Assembly (NCBI GenBank): GCA_034670405.1
Contig: JAXDDX010000005.1
Location: 4,159,001 to 4,223,000, forward strand
Direction of reading: 5' to 3'
Origin: Hoplostethus atlanticus
Taxonomy: Eukaryota > Chordata > Actinopteri > Trachichthyiformes > Trachichthyidae
DNA length: 64,000 bases
Positions 1 to 10,925 of this stretch are shown here, piece after piece. Under the pieces are notes generated by a model. The model searched no databases. It had not been told where the DNA came from and saw only the letters and a list, made by a program, of their open reading frames with translations. Both the position numbers and the translations under genes were made by a program. Position 1 is the stretch's first letter, and every line of letters starts with the position of its first letter.

Positions 1-115
1 TTTATCCAAAGCCACTTACAATAAGTGCATTCAATGTAGGTGGTAAAGAGAACTACTAGTCAACAAAAATCATCAAAGTGATCATATAAGAGTGCCAGAG
101 TGATGAAATACAGTC
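1..115 (-). mobile_element. L2-clade LINE 3' end, cut by window start
   Basis: The first ~100 bases align by eye, in the same orientation, with the L2-type LINE end at 36.36-36.48 kb: both run from TTTATCCAAAG through CACTTACAATAAGTGCATT to AACTACTAGTCA. Read on the reverse strand this is the 3' untranslated end of an L2-clade LINE. The terminal stem-loop and tail repeats lie outside the window to the left. Similarity fades after about base 110, so the inner limit is approximate. Only 3' UTR is present, with no coding sequence. Confidence 0.7.
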
Positions 116-370
116 TAGCTTTTGTTATTCTGATTACCAGACAATTAAAGGCTGAAAACATGCAATTTTGTGCAAAAAAAAATGTGAATTCAAAATTTCA
201 CTTTTTAACAATGACTAACCAGGAAACAGTTGCAGAACAATTTTGCACTAATATATATAAAATCAGGCAACCTTGATGAGATGCACTGGTCTTTCACCCA
301 GGTCTTAACATCATGACCCATGGCGTTTCAAGAACATGGTGTTTCCTGGTGAGAATCGTCAGCAGGGGAT

Positions 371-412
371 GCAGTGAGGTACATGCAGTGAGGTACATGC
401 AGTGAGGTACAT
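371..412. repeat. 14-bp tandem repeat, three copies
   Basis: Three identical head-to-tail copies of GCAGTGAGGTACAT, followed by a partial fourth beginning GCATGAGG. A small minisatellite in otherwise unique sequence. Confidence 0.9.
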
Positions 413-884
413 GCATGAGGATACAGTCCCTCGGTATCACAGCTCCCAAGCAGCCACAATGGCAAAAGTGGGACACCTCAATACTTCCAGAAACACATTC
501 AGCAACCTAAGGGTTTCTTGATGACTCAATGTAGAGACTATACATTTCTTACTCTAGGACAGCTGTTGCTGGGCATTTGAATTTGTAAAAAAAAAATACA
601 ATGTTTGACTGGTATTGGCCAGAACATGGGAGTTGTCACCAAAAGTAGAAAGGCCACCCTGAACAGATTTGTGTTTTTTGGATGAAGGGAAGGGTGTAGA
701 TCCTCAATAAATCAAATCACACAATTATTATTATTGTAATAATAATTAATGTAATTGCTTGTGTTATTATTTCAGGTTTTTTTATGCTGTATTGTTATGT
801 CAAAAATCAACTGAACATATAAAATCTGTGTTTTTCCTGTTGTGCCACTTGGTGTCAGTATTGTCCTATTCAACAGAGGCGCTT

Positions 885-1000
885 TTTTTTTTTAGGCAGC
901 AGGGTGATAGTAGTGAGTAGGAAGACCACCCAACTCTGTGAAGTGCCCTGCTGAAGTGTCCTTGAGCAAGACACTGAATCCCTACCAGATTAAAAAAAAG
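885..1000 (+). mobile_element. Degraded tRNA-type SINE fragment
   Basis: Contains CTGAAGTGTCCTTGAGCAAG followed by ACACTGAATCCCTACC, matching the CTCTTGAGCAAGGCACCTTAACC-type core of the SINE at 46.56-46.76 kb. The upstream part (GTGATAGTAGTGAGTAGG...) is where a tRNA-like head would lie, but no convincing box A/box B pair survives. Limits are approximate. Confidence 0.4.
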
Positions 1001-1454
1001 GTCTGATGTGATATAATGCCCTTGGCCTTGACACACTTTGGAAGGAGGCTGATGAATTGACGGTAAGCGGGATATTATTCATGCAAGCAGGAGGAGCTCA
1101 GTGGTTTTGCAATCCTCGCATCTCACAACATCTGACTCATTTATTTCTCTGTGTTTATTGTTTCGGTATTGGGCCAAAAGCCTATTGTGCAAGTCTATGA
1201 CCACCTATAACCCGAAGAGACAATAACTCACACATGAATGACAACCAGTCCCCTTTCTCTAGTGCACAACCCCTTGAGATACTTGTATCTATGCAGACAA
1301 AAACACAAGTTATTCCATGCACATGCATTGGCACACACACACTATTCTACTATTCACTATTCATCCTAAAGATACTTTGACATTTCTCTCCTCATCTAAC
1401 ATTTCTAACATTAATATCCAGTTTATACATTCTCTCATGATGTGATAAATGAGC

Positions 1455-1563
1455 TGTTATTTCATTCAGCTGAGCTCCATGCACTTTTCCTGCCTCACAT
1501 TCATCCAGTTCCTCACATTCATGCTGGGAGCTGCCCAGTACGACCACAATCTTCTACTGGTGG
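1455..1563 (-). mobile_element. tRNA-type SINE 3' part, reverse strand
   Basis: On the reverse strand this reads CCACCAGTAGAAG, GTACTGGGCAGCTCCCAG, then CATGGAGCTCAGCTGA. The SINE at 46.69-46.76 kb has the same order and almost the same bases. This copy carries an extra ~40 bp (TGAATGTGAGG, present twice) before the final block, so the two copies belong to different subtypes or one has lost the segment. The head is missing. It abuts another repeat at about 1565. Confidence 0.6.
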
Positions 1564-1569
1564 GGGTTC

Positions 1570-1874
1570 AAAAACAGTTCAAAAACAATTCCAAAAAGTT
1601 TTGGAATTGCTCCGGTAGATCGCCTCAGAAAGCATGGCAGGATAACGGCAAAAACTTTGAATAACAACCTATCAGTGGCAAAAACAAGCACTTTTAGTGG
1701 ACGTACTTTGATTGCGCACACTTGCCCCTGCGGATTACGTTGCAGCCATTGAGCCCGTTTCGCAACTGCCGGCTGAGGCGATCGGAGCAAAACTTTTTGT
1801 ACCTATTTTGAGGTGTAAAGAACAAATATGTACAAATAGAGCCCAGGTTTAAAAATACCGGAATTCCCCTTTAA
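1570..1874 (-). repeat. MITE-like repeat ending CCGGAATTCCCCTTTA
   Basis: AT-rich, non-coding ~300 bp segment. Its right end (TACCGGAATTCCCCTTTAA) and the inner phrase TACCTATTTTGAGGTG followed by AAAGAACAAATATG resemble a repeat I recall as common in teleost genomes. Only one copy lies in this window, so the family call rests on memory, and the left limit is a guess. Confidence 0.4.
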
Positions 1875-2089
1875 GGACACCACTTCGAGTGTTAATGGAG
1901 AGTGTGTTGCCCATGGTGTGCGCAGCCCCACAATGCAACAGCACTGGCGTGTTGGGAGTTACAGTGTTCTTCATTTCATTGAGATCAGGAGTCATATAAT
2001 AGAGGTTCTTTCAGGTGATGTAACTCGTCCTCTGGTGGCCGTGTCGGAGGTCCTGATTGTGTTCCAAAACGTACAACTCATCTGGAGAA

Positions 2090-2209
2090 GAATTTAATCT
2101 GGGTGACAGAGTGAATCTCAATGAATGGGATGGGACGCTCTTCTCTGTTGCAGCTCTTCCTTGTGATTTAGACTGATAAGATGTTATTTTTATGTAGTGC
2201 AGCTTTAAG
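2090..2209 (-). repeat. Family B MITE-like repeat, terminal fragment
   Basis: The right end, TAGTGCAGCTTTA, is the reverse complement of TAAAGCTGCACTA, the start of the copy at 32.67 kb. Moving inward, GATGGGACGCTCTTCTCTG and GCTGATAAG-like blocks also match that copy in the opposite orientation. No coding potential. Confidence 0.6.
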
Positions 2210-2799
2210 CCCGGTGAACAAAGAAGATAAAAACAAAATTAGGCTCCATAGAAAGAGACAGATGAGTGCGGCTGATAGGTTTGGAGGAGCTGCCGGAGCA
2301 ATCAAAGACTGTGGTGGCCGCATGCAGGTCTACTGACAAGAGGATCACGCTGACTACTATCAGCTCTACTATCACAATCAAGCATCTTTCCGGCCTCTTC
2401 ACTCTTCACACGCCGACCTTTGGTTTTCTCTGTTAAATTTACAGTTGGTCTGGGGGGGGGGGGGTTAACCACTTTGCCTTTGACAAGATGTGATGCTGCA
2501 GGCCAAGAGAACCTGAGACAGATTACTTCTCACCTCTGGATGAACCAGGTGAGTTGCAGCCAGAGGGAATAAGGATCAGTGAATGTTAGAGGGAGGGTTG
2601 CCTGGGCAGAGGTCACCGGGAGTGGGAAGTGATGGCTAGTGAAGGTCAGGGCATCCATCCAAGAGCACCATGACACAAGGAGAGCAACCTAAACCACCTA
2701 AACAAACAAACAAAAAAAGAAATCAGACTCGATAAATTATTAAATTAAATTATCAGATATCGATCAGACTCCCTCCGATATGACGGCCTCTGATATTTC

Positions 2800-3066
2800 C
2801 TCAGCAGCTTCAGGGGTGTCAGTCTATAAATCCTGCAATGAAACCTGCCTCAACCTGCTTTAAGGCGCTGCTAACCCAGCTAAAAGAATTTCATTAGTCT
2901 GGGTTTCAGTGTCCTGTGATGGTGGCTGTTAGAAACACCTACTGTATTTGTTTTTAAAACATTTTGGCATGAAAATACATTTTTAATACCCGCACAAAAT
3001 ATCAGCTACTCCGGTCCAAAAAAAAACCATCGGTATCCGCCTTCAAAAACCCATATTGGTCGAATT
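2800..3066 (+). repeat. Family A interspersed repeat, copy 1
   Basis: Shares GAGCTGCTAACCCA-like and AGAATTTCATTAGTCTGGG blocks with the copies at 28.6 and 56.4 kb, then the common 3' half ending CCATATTGGTCGAA. The 5' terminus is not recognisable. Belongs to the long subtype of the family. Confidence 0.65.
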
Positions 3067-3734
3067 CTGCTAGAAACCACCTGTGAGAAATCAGGGACAC
3101 GTAAATCAGCATGTAAGTGCTTTAATTTAAGGTCCAATCCAGCAGTGAAGTGCAGGCTGTTCACATCACGTCAGCTGGCTAGTTCAGCGTCTGGGAAGGA
3201 TGGTCAGCTGATCGGCTTTTGCAGCCCGAGGCAAAAAAAAGGAACTTTGGGAGCTTTTTTATTGTTCTTTTCCAATTGAATTAAAAAGGTCATGCTCTTT
3301 GATGCTGCTTAATTATTTTTACTATTATGTCCCCAGGCTATGAAGGTTACCGCATAAACTGCTCTTTTGGCTTCAAATCATCCTCAACCATCACCTGTTC
3401 TACAGATGTGCCCCCCCCCTCCTCTCTCTTTGTATCTTTCTCTCTCTTATATACAGCAGGAGTAAGAGAGGACAAGACAGAAGACAGGAGAAATCTGTAG
3501 TTAATTTTACACTCCTCCTCTAAAGCAGATTACCTAGATGGGATACAGGTACCATTAGTAGGTGTCCATTTCTCTCTGTCCTCCTCTATCAGGATGCATT
3601 AGACCATAATGTTCTGTGACACTGCTTGTGGTGTTAAGAGTGAGAACAGTGTGCACTGGCAAAACACCACCCGTCCTCTGTGTGGAAAGGTAGCTTGATG
3701 CATCGGTTTGCTGATATATCGGGCATCGCATTTT

Positions 3735-3832
3735 AAAGATACTGAATCTGAGCAGAAAATGCCGGCTTATTGGCCACATGGACCCAAAAAAACATCAGTG
3801 TTGGCTTTTCCGAAACCACATATCAGTTGAAG
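3735..3832 (+). repeat. Family A interspersed repeat, degraded 3' fragment
   Basis: The order TTTAAAGATACTGAAT, AAAATGCCGGCTTATTGGC, GACCCAAAAA, ATCAGTGTTGGC, TATCAGTTGAAGC follows the 3' half of better copies (TTTAAAGATATTGAATATCGG ... CCAAAAATATCAGTAT ... CGGTCGAACC), but with heavy divergence. Confidence 0.35.
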
Positions 3833-4332
3833 CTAGGGAGGAACTGTGCTTGGAAATTGCACCTAGGATAACACAGCTGTGGAAGAGTCCCAGTCAATTG
3901 AAAAAGAAGCAAATCACCAGGTGTTGAGTTCTCATTAATGTTGCTCCAACATGATGAAAATGCGATAACGCAATATGATGTTCCCACTACTATGAGATGA
4001 GACGTCATTTGTTTTATGGTATTTCCGTGAGGTGATTTGCATCTCCATTTGGCTCATTTTTCCTTTGGACTTGGAAAGGAGCTGTTTAGTATTTGTGTAT
4101 ACAGTATATGTATATATGTGAATCTTTGCAGAGTAGGGAAATAATTGCTACTATGGATCTAGAGGTTTGAATTTGCTCATGGTACACAATGTATTGTGCA
4201 GCATCTATGGTGGATGTGATTATGGACTGGAATTATGAATAATCTAAAAATTGTATGTACTGTGTAATTTATATGGATGTGTGTGTAAGTGTGTGTGTGT
4301 GTTTGGGTTTGCGTGCATGCTTGCATGTGAAA

Positions 4333-4335
<3 letters not shown>

Positions 4336-4394
<59 letters not shown>
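4336..4394. repeat. (AC)n microsatellite
   Basis: Pure AC dinucleotide run of about 29 units after an A-tract. It explains the long cysteine/valine and threonine/histidine open frames on both strands here, which are not genes. Confidence 0.97.
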
Positions 4395-4395
<1 letters not shown>

Positions 4396-4738
4396 CCATC
4401 TGGCTTACATTGAGTGCTAGTTTCCCCTGCCAGCAGGATAATGAAATCAAGGTGGAGATCTGTTCCTGGGAAAGAGACAAAGGGGAAGAGACGTTCACAA
4501 ACACAAACAGTGTGGTACAAACCTGTCAGGGAGACTTGAGCATCAGCAGCTGAGTATCCGACACCAGCTGTAAATTCTGTCCTTGATCTCCACAACAAGA
4601 CATGATTATTACAAGAGGGATGTTTTACCAGAGCACATTCATAATCTTTCCCAACCCCATTCACAGATGTAGAACAGAGGCCAGGTTTAAGTAATAACCC
4701 ACCAATGCTTTTATATAAATACATGTCCATTTTGCTAC

Positions 4739-4900
4739 TCTTTAATGGCGCATAGGAAGTGATGTTTTTACGTTTCCTGTTTGTTTGGAATAAACAAATG
4801 AAGAACCGGGTCATTAGCATGAACAGCATTAGCCACCCTGGCTGAACAGAAAAAAGAAAAGAGTGCCACCCACAGACATCACAGTACTGGCCATTGGGCT
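4739..4900 (-). repeat. Family D interspersed repeat, copy 1
   Basis: Reverse-strand reading gives GTGGCACTCTTTTC, TGTTCAGCCAGGGTGGCTAA, TGCTGTTCATGCTAATGACC and TTTATTCCAAACAAACAGGAA, the same series of blocks as the copies at 24.48 and 61.26 kb. Non-coding. Confidence 0.6.
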
Positions 4901-5409
4901 CATTACTCAAAACATAGCAAAAAATTTATAACAAATTACTTTCCATTACTCCCCCAATAAAAAACAGAGATTGTTTTCTTTCACCTTCAAAATAAAGCTT
5001 AGCTTGTAGTACCTGCGAATCGTTTAGAATTAACAACAATATTTTTGTCTTCTTTCTTCAAAGTAATGGTTATACTTCCAGCTGTTGGAACATAAACATA
5101 TCCACCTTTAATCCCAGCTAGCTAGCTAGATAGGGCAACATGATGTGATTAGTTCATTAAACAAAATGATTTTTTTTCTCTGTTCAGGTAACAATAATCT
5201 TAATGTAAAATGTAATATTACTGTGATGCATTACTGAGTAACATGTTACCGCCCATCACCGCTGGACACACTGTTTGATTGACAAGTGATCTCTGGGAAG
5301 TGCTGTGCAGAAACACCACAACAATGACTGCTTAGCACCAACGAAGGAGACAAATTAAAAAAAACAACAAGCATCTCAAGGATTACCACTTTAAAATGAG
5401 CACGCTTTT

Positions 5410-5800
5410 TAACAACGTCACACCATAACATATCTGCATGGGGTTGTTAGGGTTGAATCAATAACATTGCCTCAGTGATTACTTGGCCAGCTGCTGAGAT
5501 TTCTGGCTTTGATATTCACTTTCCGGCTCGTCCCCACCCACTGGAGTTTAAAGACACCCCCACCCAATTTCTCAATGATGGCGGACAGAGCTGCACCGCA
5601 ACACGTCATTCTCAAGCCAATAAAAATAATTTTAAAAAATGACAAAGCAGTTTCATTCTTACAGTATTTTGCATGGTGATATACTACCTCTTTGCTAGAT
5701 GTTTCTGTTTGGATCTCTACTCTAATTTGCTAGCTTACTGTCTTACTTGTGACTTTATTGTTTGTGTTAATTACAGGCCACCAGAGATCAAGGGGTGAAG
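5410..5800 (+). repeat. Family C MITE-like repeat, copy 1
   Basis: Matches 17.6-17.8 kb in order: TATCTGCATGGGGTTGTTAGG, TTGAATCAATAACATTGCC, then GTGACTTTATTGTTTGTG and TTAATTACAGGCCA. The middle parts differ. The outer ends are not clear in this copy. It is useful as the uninterrupted counterpart of the copy split by the Harbinger element. Confidence 0.45.
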
Positions 5801-6639
5801 GGGTCTGTAGAAAATGCCCCAATTTCCAGTAATTTTATTTTGTTTAGTTATGGTGTGGTGTGTGATAATAGTTATCCTGGTATTTGTTACAAATATAATA
5901 GGAAACAATAATTAGGTACTTAAGTTATCTTGCATCTGATTGGTTAACATGGGCATGCACTGGCGTGTGAGAGTCGAGTGGGTCTCATTAGGAGCTGGAG
6001 AGTGCACAGTTTGCCTTAGTCTGATCCCAGCCTGACCACAGTCCATAGTTTCCAGTCGTCAATATTGTTGGGACTAAATTACATGACAAAACGTAAGTTC
6101 TGCATCATAACTATTTCCACTTGTTCTAGCTGTGTTAATTTGATGAAACTGTATATGTTGGAAAAATCTTTAATCTCGTTGACTCATGCAGGTGATTTAA
6201 CGATCCAAATTCATGTTAGTGCCTTTACATGCCTTGCTAAGTAGCTGGCTGTTGTATTGTATAAAGTTAGGTCATATTTTAGTTATATTCCATGTCTACA
6301 TTCGCCCCGTTTTATCAGGTGGTGCAAGCTAATTAATATTGGCGCTAGCTTACCAATTACTTCACGTGCAAGGGGACCTTACAGAGTTACCTTCTTTTGG
6401 CCACTAGATGGCGACTAAAGACCATTATTTGCACTGTAGACATTAAGCTGTGGGAGTCACACTCCCCTAGGGAATAAGTCTTTATTTCTTGTGATTGATC
6501 TAGTGTTAGGTTTCTATGAGTTATTAGTGTACAGCTGTCAATGCCCATTATAAGAATGGTTATTATTTGATTGTAATTCTCATTATTATTTGGTATAATG
6601 TTTATGTTCATTTAATCTGATAGAGGCAATGTAATATAT
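5801..6639. other. No recognisable gene
   Basis: AT-rich sequence upstream of the BEL/Pao fossil. It could include part of the element's 5' end, but I could not match it with the sequence after 10.9 kb, so no terminal repeat is claimed. Confidence 0.5.
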
Positions 6640-6829
6640 GGTCTATGTCTGACTTTCAGAACCATATCAACCATCTGCCAACAATAAACCCAGTAAACAT
6701 CCAAAAGCTCCATCATTCATGTTCTAACAGACATCCGAGTGGAGTGCAAATCTACCTACCTGAATCAACCCTAGCTCAGAGTTATTCATCCCATTTTACA
6801 TTTGGTCCTTCGAGCCAGATCGGCATTTA

Positions 6830-8510
6830 CCCAAGGAGTTGGAGTATAGTGATGAAGAGCAGGCCAAGGGAGGAGCCAGACCAAAGCGCGTAACCCACCC
6901 ACCAGCCTGGTTTGAGGACTACGAGGTTAACTACTCCAGACATCGCCACTGTGATGTGCAACCTCAAGGCACTGTCCCATACAACCAGGGATACAATGAG
7001 GAATTCTACACCCAAGGGATATGCTGGGATGACACACCCTAGCCAACCACATGTATGCAACCAGTTCCCAGGTCCAGAGGGATGCTGCTCTTCATGAGAC
7101 GACCCAGCTAGGCCCTTACCTGTCCAGAGAGGGAAGGCATGTGGAAAGGCAGCAAGACCAATACTTTTTCTCCTCCCTGCATCATAGGCCATCGTATACA
7201 GGCAGCGGAGATCTCAGAGCAATTCAAATAGAGAACGCAAAGCTTCTTCAAACACAGCAGGCAATGCATAAGGACCTGTTGGAGCTCACTGAGGTTCGTT
7301 CCGAAATGAGGGAGCTGGTCAGCCCGCAGTCTCTGTCCATCATCCTGTTCCACCTCGTGGCATTCTACAAGGGCTCCTTCCCCAATTCCCAACCCAGTAC
7401 CACCAGTTCAGCGTATACTCTCACAATACAGAGAACTGGCAGATGAGAGGGAACAAGAGGAGGAGTGGCCTGAACCCCCATCTTGGCCAAGTGATGAGGG
7501 AGAAACAGGGTTACCTATTGAACAGCAGAGGCTAGCAAATAGCTTGAACCAAAGGATGAGACAACTCCAACTACAGCAGCAACCAGAACTAGCCAACCTA
7601 CCATCATCCCGGGCGACTATCCACCATGCCTTTAGCCCAAACCTCACCACCAGCCATGGGCGTCACGGGTCAATTTCCTCCACCTCAGTCAGGAACAGTT
7701 CAGCCACCACCCATACAACCTCAACCACCTCGTTCATCAGTCCCAGTGGTCTCCCTATTACCTTCATTATCCCGCAGCATGGTATGTCAATTCCATATGG
7801 CCACCCAGCAGTGACAGAGAAGATTTACTTTGGACCCAGACCCACCATCCCAAATTTCAATCATAGGGACCCAAGTGATATCACCAGACTCAAGAAAACC
7901 TGCTGCCAACTGATGGGACAGAGCTGTTTAAGTATCAGGTCCTGATCAATCACCTGAAGCTGGAGGAGGCAAAGTTGATTGCGGATGCTTATCTGAACTC
8001 CCCCACACCATACAGTGATACTATGGCAGCACTTAACGATAGGTTTGGCCAACCCCACCAAATTGCCCTTAAAGAGGATCACCAGTGTCTTAGATTCACC
8101 TGATGTGCGTCGAGGAGACGTTGCTGCCTTTGAGAAGTTTGCATTGCAGGTACAGTCCTTAGTCGGTCTGCTCAAGACCCTTGGACCTAAAGGAGATGTG
8201 GAACTAAAATGTGGCTCACTCGTCGCCCGCCTATTAAGCAAGCTGCCTCCTGAACAACGGTCTGATTTCCGACGCTGCATGTTCCGGCAACTGTCTACTC
8301 CCTGGAAGAAGCAGAAAGGTGACGTCAACTCCAGTCCAAGGGGCCAGGGTCCAAAACAGACCTGAGAACCCTTGAGGGAAGAGATCAGTAGCCATACTCC
8401 ATGGATCAAAAGAGCAGCCACCACCTGAAACCACTTCTAAGCAGGATAACTATGACAGGAAAAGGAGTAGTCCACCCCCTACTGCCCATTCTGTGAGAAT
8501 TCAGACCACT
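6830..8510 (+). pseudogene. gag-like region of the BEL/Pao fossil
   Basis: Fossil gag-like part. It includes a basic stretch followed by PPAWFEDYEV near 6.9 kb, a Gln/Pro-rich middle near 7.5-7.8 kb, and between about 7.85 and 8.3 kb a region resembling the conserved domain found in Pao gag proteins (formerly DUF1759), recognisable by the CAAFEK-like phrase VAAFEKFALQVQSL. The capsid-type function is inferred from the family only. Broken. Confidence 0.7.
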
Positions 8511-8583
8511 TCCTCAGTCAGTGCACAGAGGTCACAAAGTTGTCAGCGGAGTATCTAACAGAGTGGATCAAGACGAATAAGAG

Positions 8584-8690
8584 GTGCTGGCACTGTGCTA
8601 GGCCACACCAGGCTGCACAGTGCAACCTTAGGAAGCCGTGTGGTCTTTGCCAGAGGAAGCATCTCCAAGTTCTTCACAATGTCAACGCCA
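8584..8690 (+). pseudogene. Zinc-knuckle region of the BEL/Pao fossil
   Basis: The translation shows CWHCARPHQAAQC followed by CGLCQRKH, the paired Cys/His arrangement that ends gag in Pao-type elements and binds nucleic acid in active relatives. It lies between the gag-like region and the protease/pol part, as expected. Part of a broken element. Confidence 0.75.
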
Positions 8691-8814
8691 AGCCATCTAG
8701 AACTCCAGCTGCAAAAGATAATTGGGCAGTGAACACTACCACTGAAGTACTCTACCTTGATAGACCAACAGAGAGTAGTAGAGTCCTGCTGAAGTTCCTC
8801 CATGTCCTCGTTCA

Positions 8815-9570
8815 CTACAATGATTAGACTCTCGCCACGATGTTGCTTCCTACAGCCGCACGGGAGCTGGGTTTACAGGGGACCCCCGAAGACCTTCCCC
8901 TGCGCACCATCAGACAGGACATGCAGAGCATCAGTGGCACCTCAGTGTCTTTCACTATCTCCTCCCCAGCTAAACCCAAGACCAAGTACTGTATCACAGG
9001 GGCCTTTACTGCAGCCTATCTTGGCCTAGCTGACCACACTTATCCAACAGAGGTATTCCGGCAGAAGTACAAACATCTGGTTGGTCTGCCAGTCCTATCC
9101 TTTACGAACGCTCGACCCTTGCTGCTTATTGGGGCTGACCACCCACACCTAGTCACCCCTATTGAGCCGGTTTGGTTGGGTCCTCGCGGTGGGCCTGCTG
9201 CAGTACGGACCAGGTTGGGTTGGACATTACAGGGCCCCGTGAAGATGGTAGGTCACCACCTGCACCCACAGCAGTGTTTGGTAGCTTCTGTCACGTCTCA
9301 GCTGTCAGAGCTCTTCAAGCATGTTGAAAAGGTCTGGCAGGTCGATACTATCCTGTTTCAGTGTGAGAAGGTTGTGACTCATTCCGGACAAGACCAAGAG
9401 TCCGTCAATCTGCTTGTGACTAAGACAAACCGTGTGGAGGTAAGGGGTGTGCTGCGTTATGCAACCCCCTCGGTGCGCAAGGAAGACATGCCCCGCCTTG
9501 ATGCAACTAAGGAAGCAGTCATGCCAAGTTTGAGGAGCACCGAAAGACGACTTACCAAGGACCCTGAGTA
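8815..9570 (+). pseudogene. Protease / early pol region of the BEL/Pao fossil
   Basis: The longest single open stretch of the element (243 codons from the first Met at 8840). The first part looks like the C-terminal portion of a Pao aspartic protease, with LLIGADHPHL near codon 93. LGWTLQGP follows near codon 126, as in Pao polyproteins before the reverse-transcriptase domain. The polymerase core itself was not recognised. Fossil, broken. Confidence 0.8.
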
Positions 9571-9639
9571 AGCCAAAGCCTACGCTGCAGAGATTGACAA
9601 CAAGCACCGGCCAGTAGACTACAGAGTAATAACCATGAG

Positions 9640-10300
9640 GAACATCTAAAGGGTCTTGGCGAGCCAGTACGACCCTCTGGGATTCATCCTGCCCTATGCC
9701 ACCCGGGCCAAGATACTTGTGAGACGCCTCTGGGATAGGCATCAGGACTGGGATGACCCTGTGCTTCCCCAAGACCTCTTGCAGGAAAGTAGGCCTTACA
9801 TTGCCTAGGCCTTACATTCCAGCTGACGTAGACCAGTCCAATGTCTACAGAGAGATCCATGTATTCTGCGATGCCTCGGAGCAAGTTTATGGATCAGTTG
9901 CTTACCTGAGAACGGTGGACAGCCATGGGAAAGTCTATCTGTCATTTCTCCTGGCCCGCTCCAGAGTCGCACCTAAACGTGTACTCTCTATGCCTAGGTT
10001 GGAGCTGTGTGCAGCTTTTAGTGGGGCCCAGCTATCGAGGCTCCTACAGAGGGAGCTCACACTGAAGCTTGACCGCGCTGTTCTGTGGACGGATTCCACA
10101 ACGGTGTTGTCCTGGTTGCAGTCACCATCTTGCCAATTCAAGATCTTCGTTGGTGTTCGGGTTGCAGAAATCCAAGACCTTACCGACTTGAAAGCGTGGT
10201 GGTACGTGGATTCAGCAAGCAACTCCGCTGATGACCTCATGCGTGGCAAGACAATAAGGAAGTTAGTGGATTCCGAACAGATGGAGCCAAGGTCCACCCT
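9640..10300 (+). pseudogene. Pol remainder and RNase H region of the BEL/Pao fossil
   Basis: Begins with the Pao-typical phrase SQYDPLGFILPY and continues into an RNase H-like fold containing VFCDASEQVYG, the LELCAA helix and VLWTDSTTVLSWL. The Asp-containing strand, the Glu in the helix and the second Asp (WTDS) correspond to the metal-binding acidic residues of RNase H in this family. Fossil, broken. Confidence 0.82.
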
Positions 10301-10639
10301 TCCTTCGGCTTAGTGAAGAGGAGTGGCCTGAGAAGCCTACCGCCTATCCAGAAGGAGACACTGCAGAACTGCGCAAGGCCACCTTCTGTGGTTGCATCTC
10401 CACCAAGCCCAATCTATCTACACCAGGAGGAAAGCATCCTGTTGTGCCATCCTGGTCCAGAACGAGTATTTGTAGAAGTTCTGGATCCTGCGAGGCCTGG
10501 GAAGCAGTTCGGCGATATCAGTACACCTGCACTGACACTGACGTTGGAAAGCCAAGCCTGTAGTTCCAAAGATGGCTGACCTCCCCCCAGCATGCCTCCG
10601 CCTCTTCAAGCCGGCATTCTACTCCACGGGTATGGACTG

Positions 10640-10925
10640 TTTTGGGCCACTTGAAATCAAAGTGGGGCGTTGTTCCAGAAGAAGTCCTGCTGACTACGCT
10701 CCTTGAAGTGGAAGGGATGCTCAATGCCAAGAAGTTAGGCTATGTATCCTCCAGTCTCAGCGACTTCGATCCTGTGACCCCCTTTTCTCTTCTGACAGGT
10801 TGGCCAGATGGATCTCTATCTCAGCTGGTATACCCCGAGACTGAGCTCCTGAGTCATCGTCACTAGAGGCACTCCCAGGTCCTGGTAGACCGTTTCTGGC
10901 CCAGCTTCATTCGTCTCTACCTGTC
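10640..10925 (+). pseudogene. Integrase C-terminal region of the BEL/Pao fossil
   Basis: The translation has LLEVEGMLNAKKLGY, SLSDFDPVTPFSLLTG and, just beyond, VDRFWPSF. This is the order seen at the end of Pao integrases after the catalytic core (N-A/S-R-P-L-like line, then PLTPNHLL-like line, then W-R-R/WPSF line). The core itself was not recognised. Fossil, broken. Confidence 0.7.

Larger units (their letters stand above)
6640..10925 (+). mobile_element. BEL/Pao LTR retroelement fossil (broken)
   Basis: About 4.3 kb in which the conceptual translations resemble Pao-type polyproteins in the expected order: a gag-like part, a Cys/His zinc-knuckle region, an aspartic-protease/early-pol part, an RNase H part, and the C-terminal end of an integrase. 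This order and the sequence style are those of the BEL/Pao superfamily of Metazoa, common in fish. Reading is interrupted many times, on the order of ten breaks, and several expected pol parts were not recognised. It is a fossil, not an active copy. No terminal repeat pair was identified on either side, so both outer limits are those of recognisable coding only. The amount of decay suggests an old insertion. Confidence 0.88.

Noticed and set aside
4269-4910. 213-codon open frame on the reverse strand
   Set aside because: It runs through the (CA)n tract and a family D repeat. The cysteine/valine stretch is an artefact of dinucleotide sequence, and the remainder shows no domain.
7861-8424. 187-codon reverse-strand frame
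   Set aside because: It is the antisense shadow of the gag-like region of the BEL/Pao fossil.
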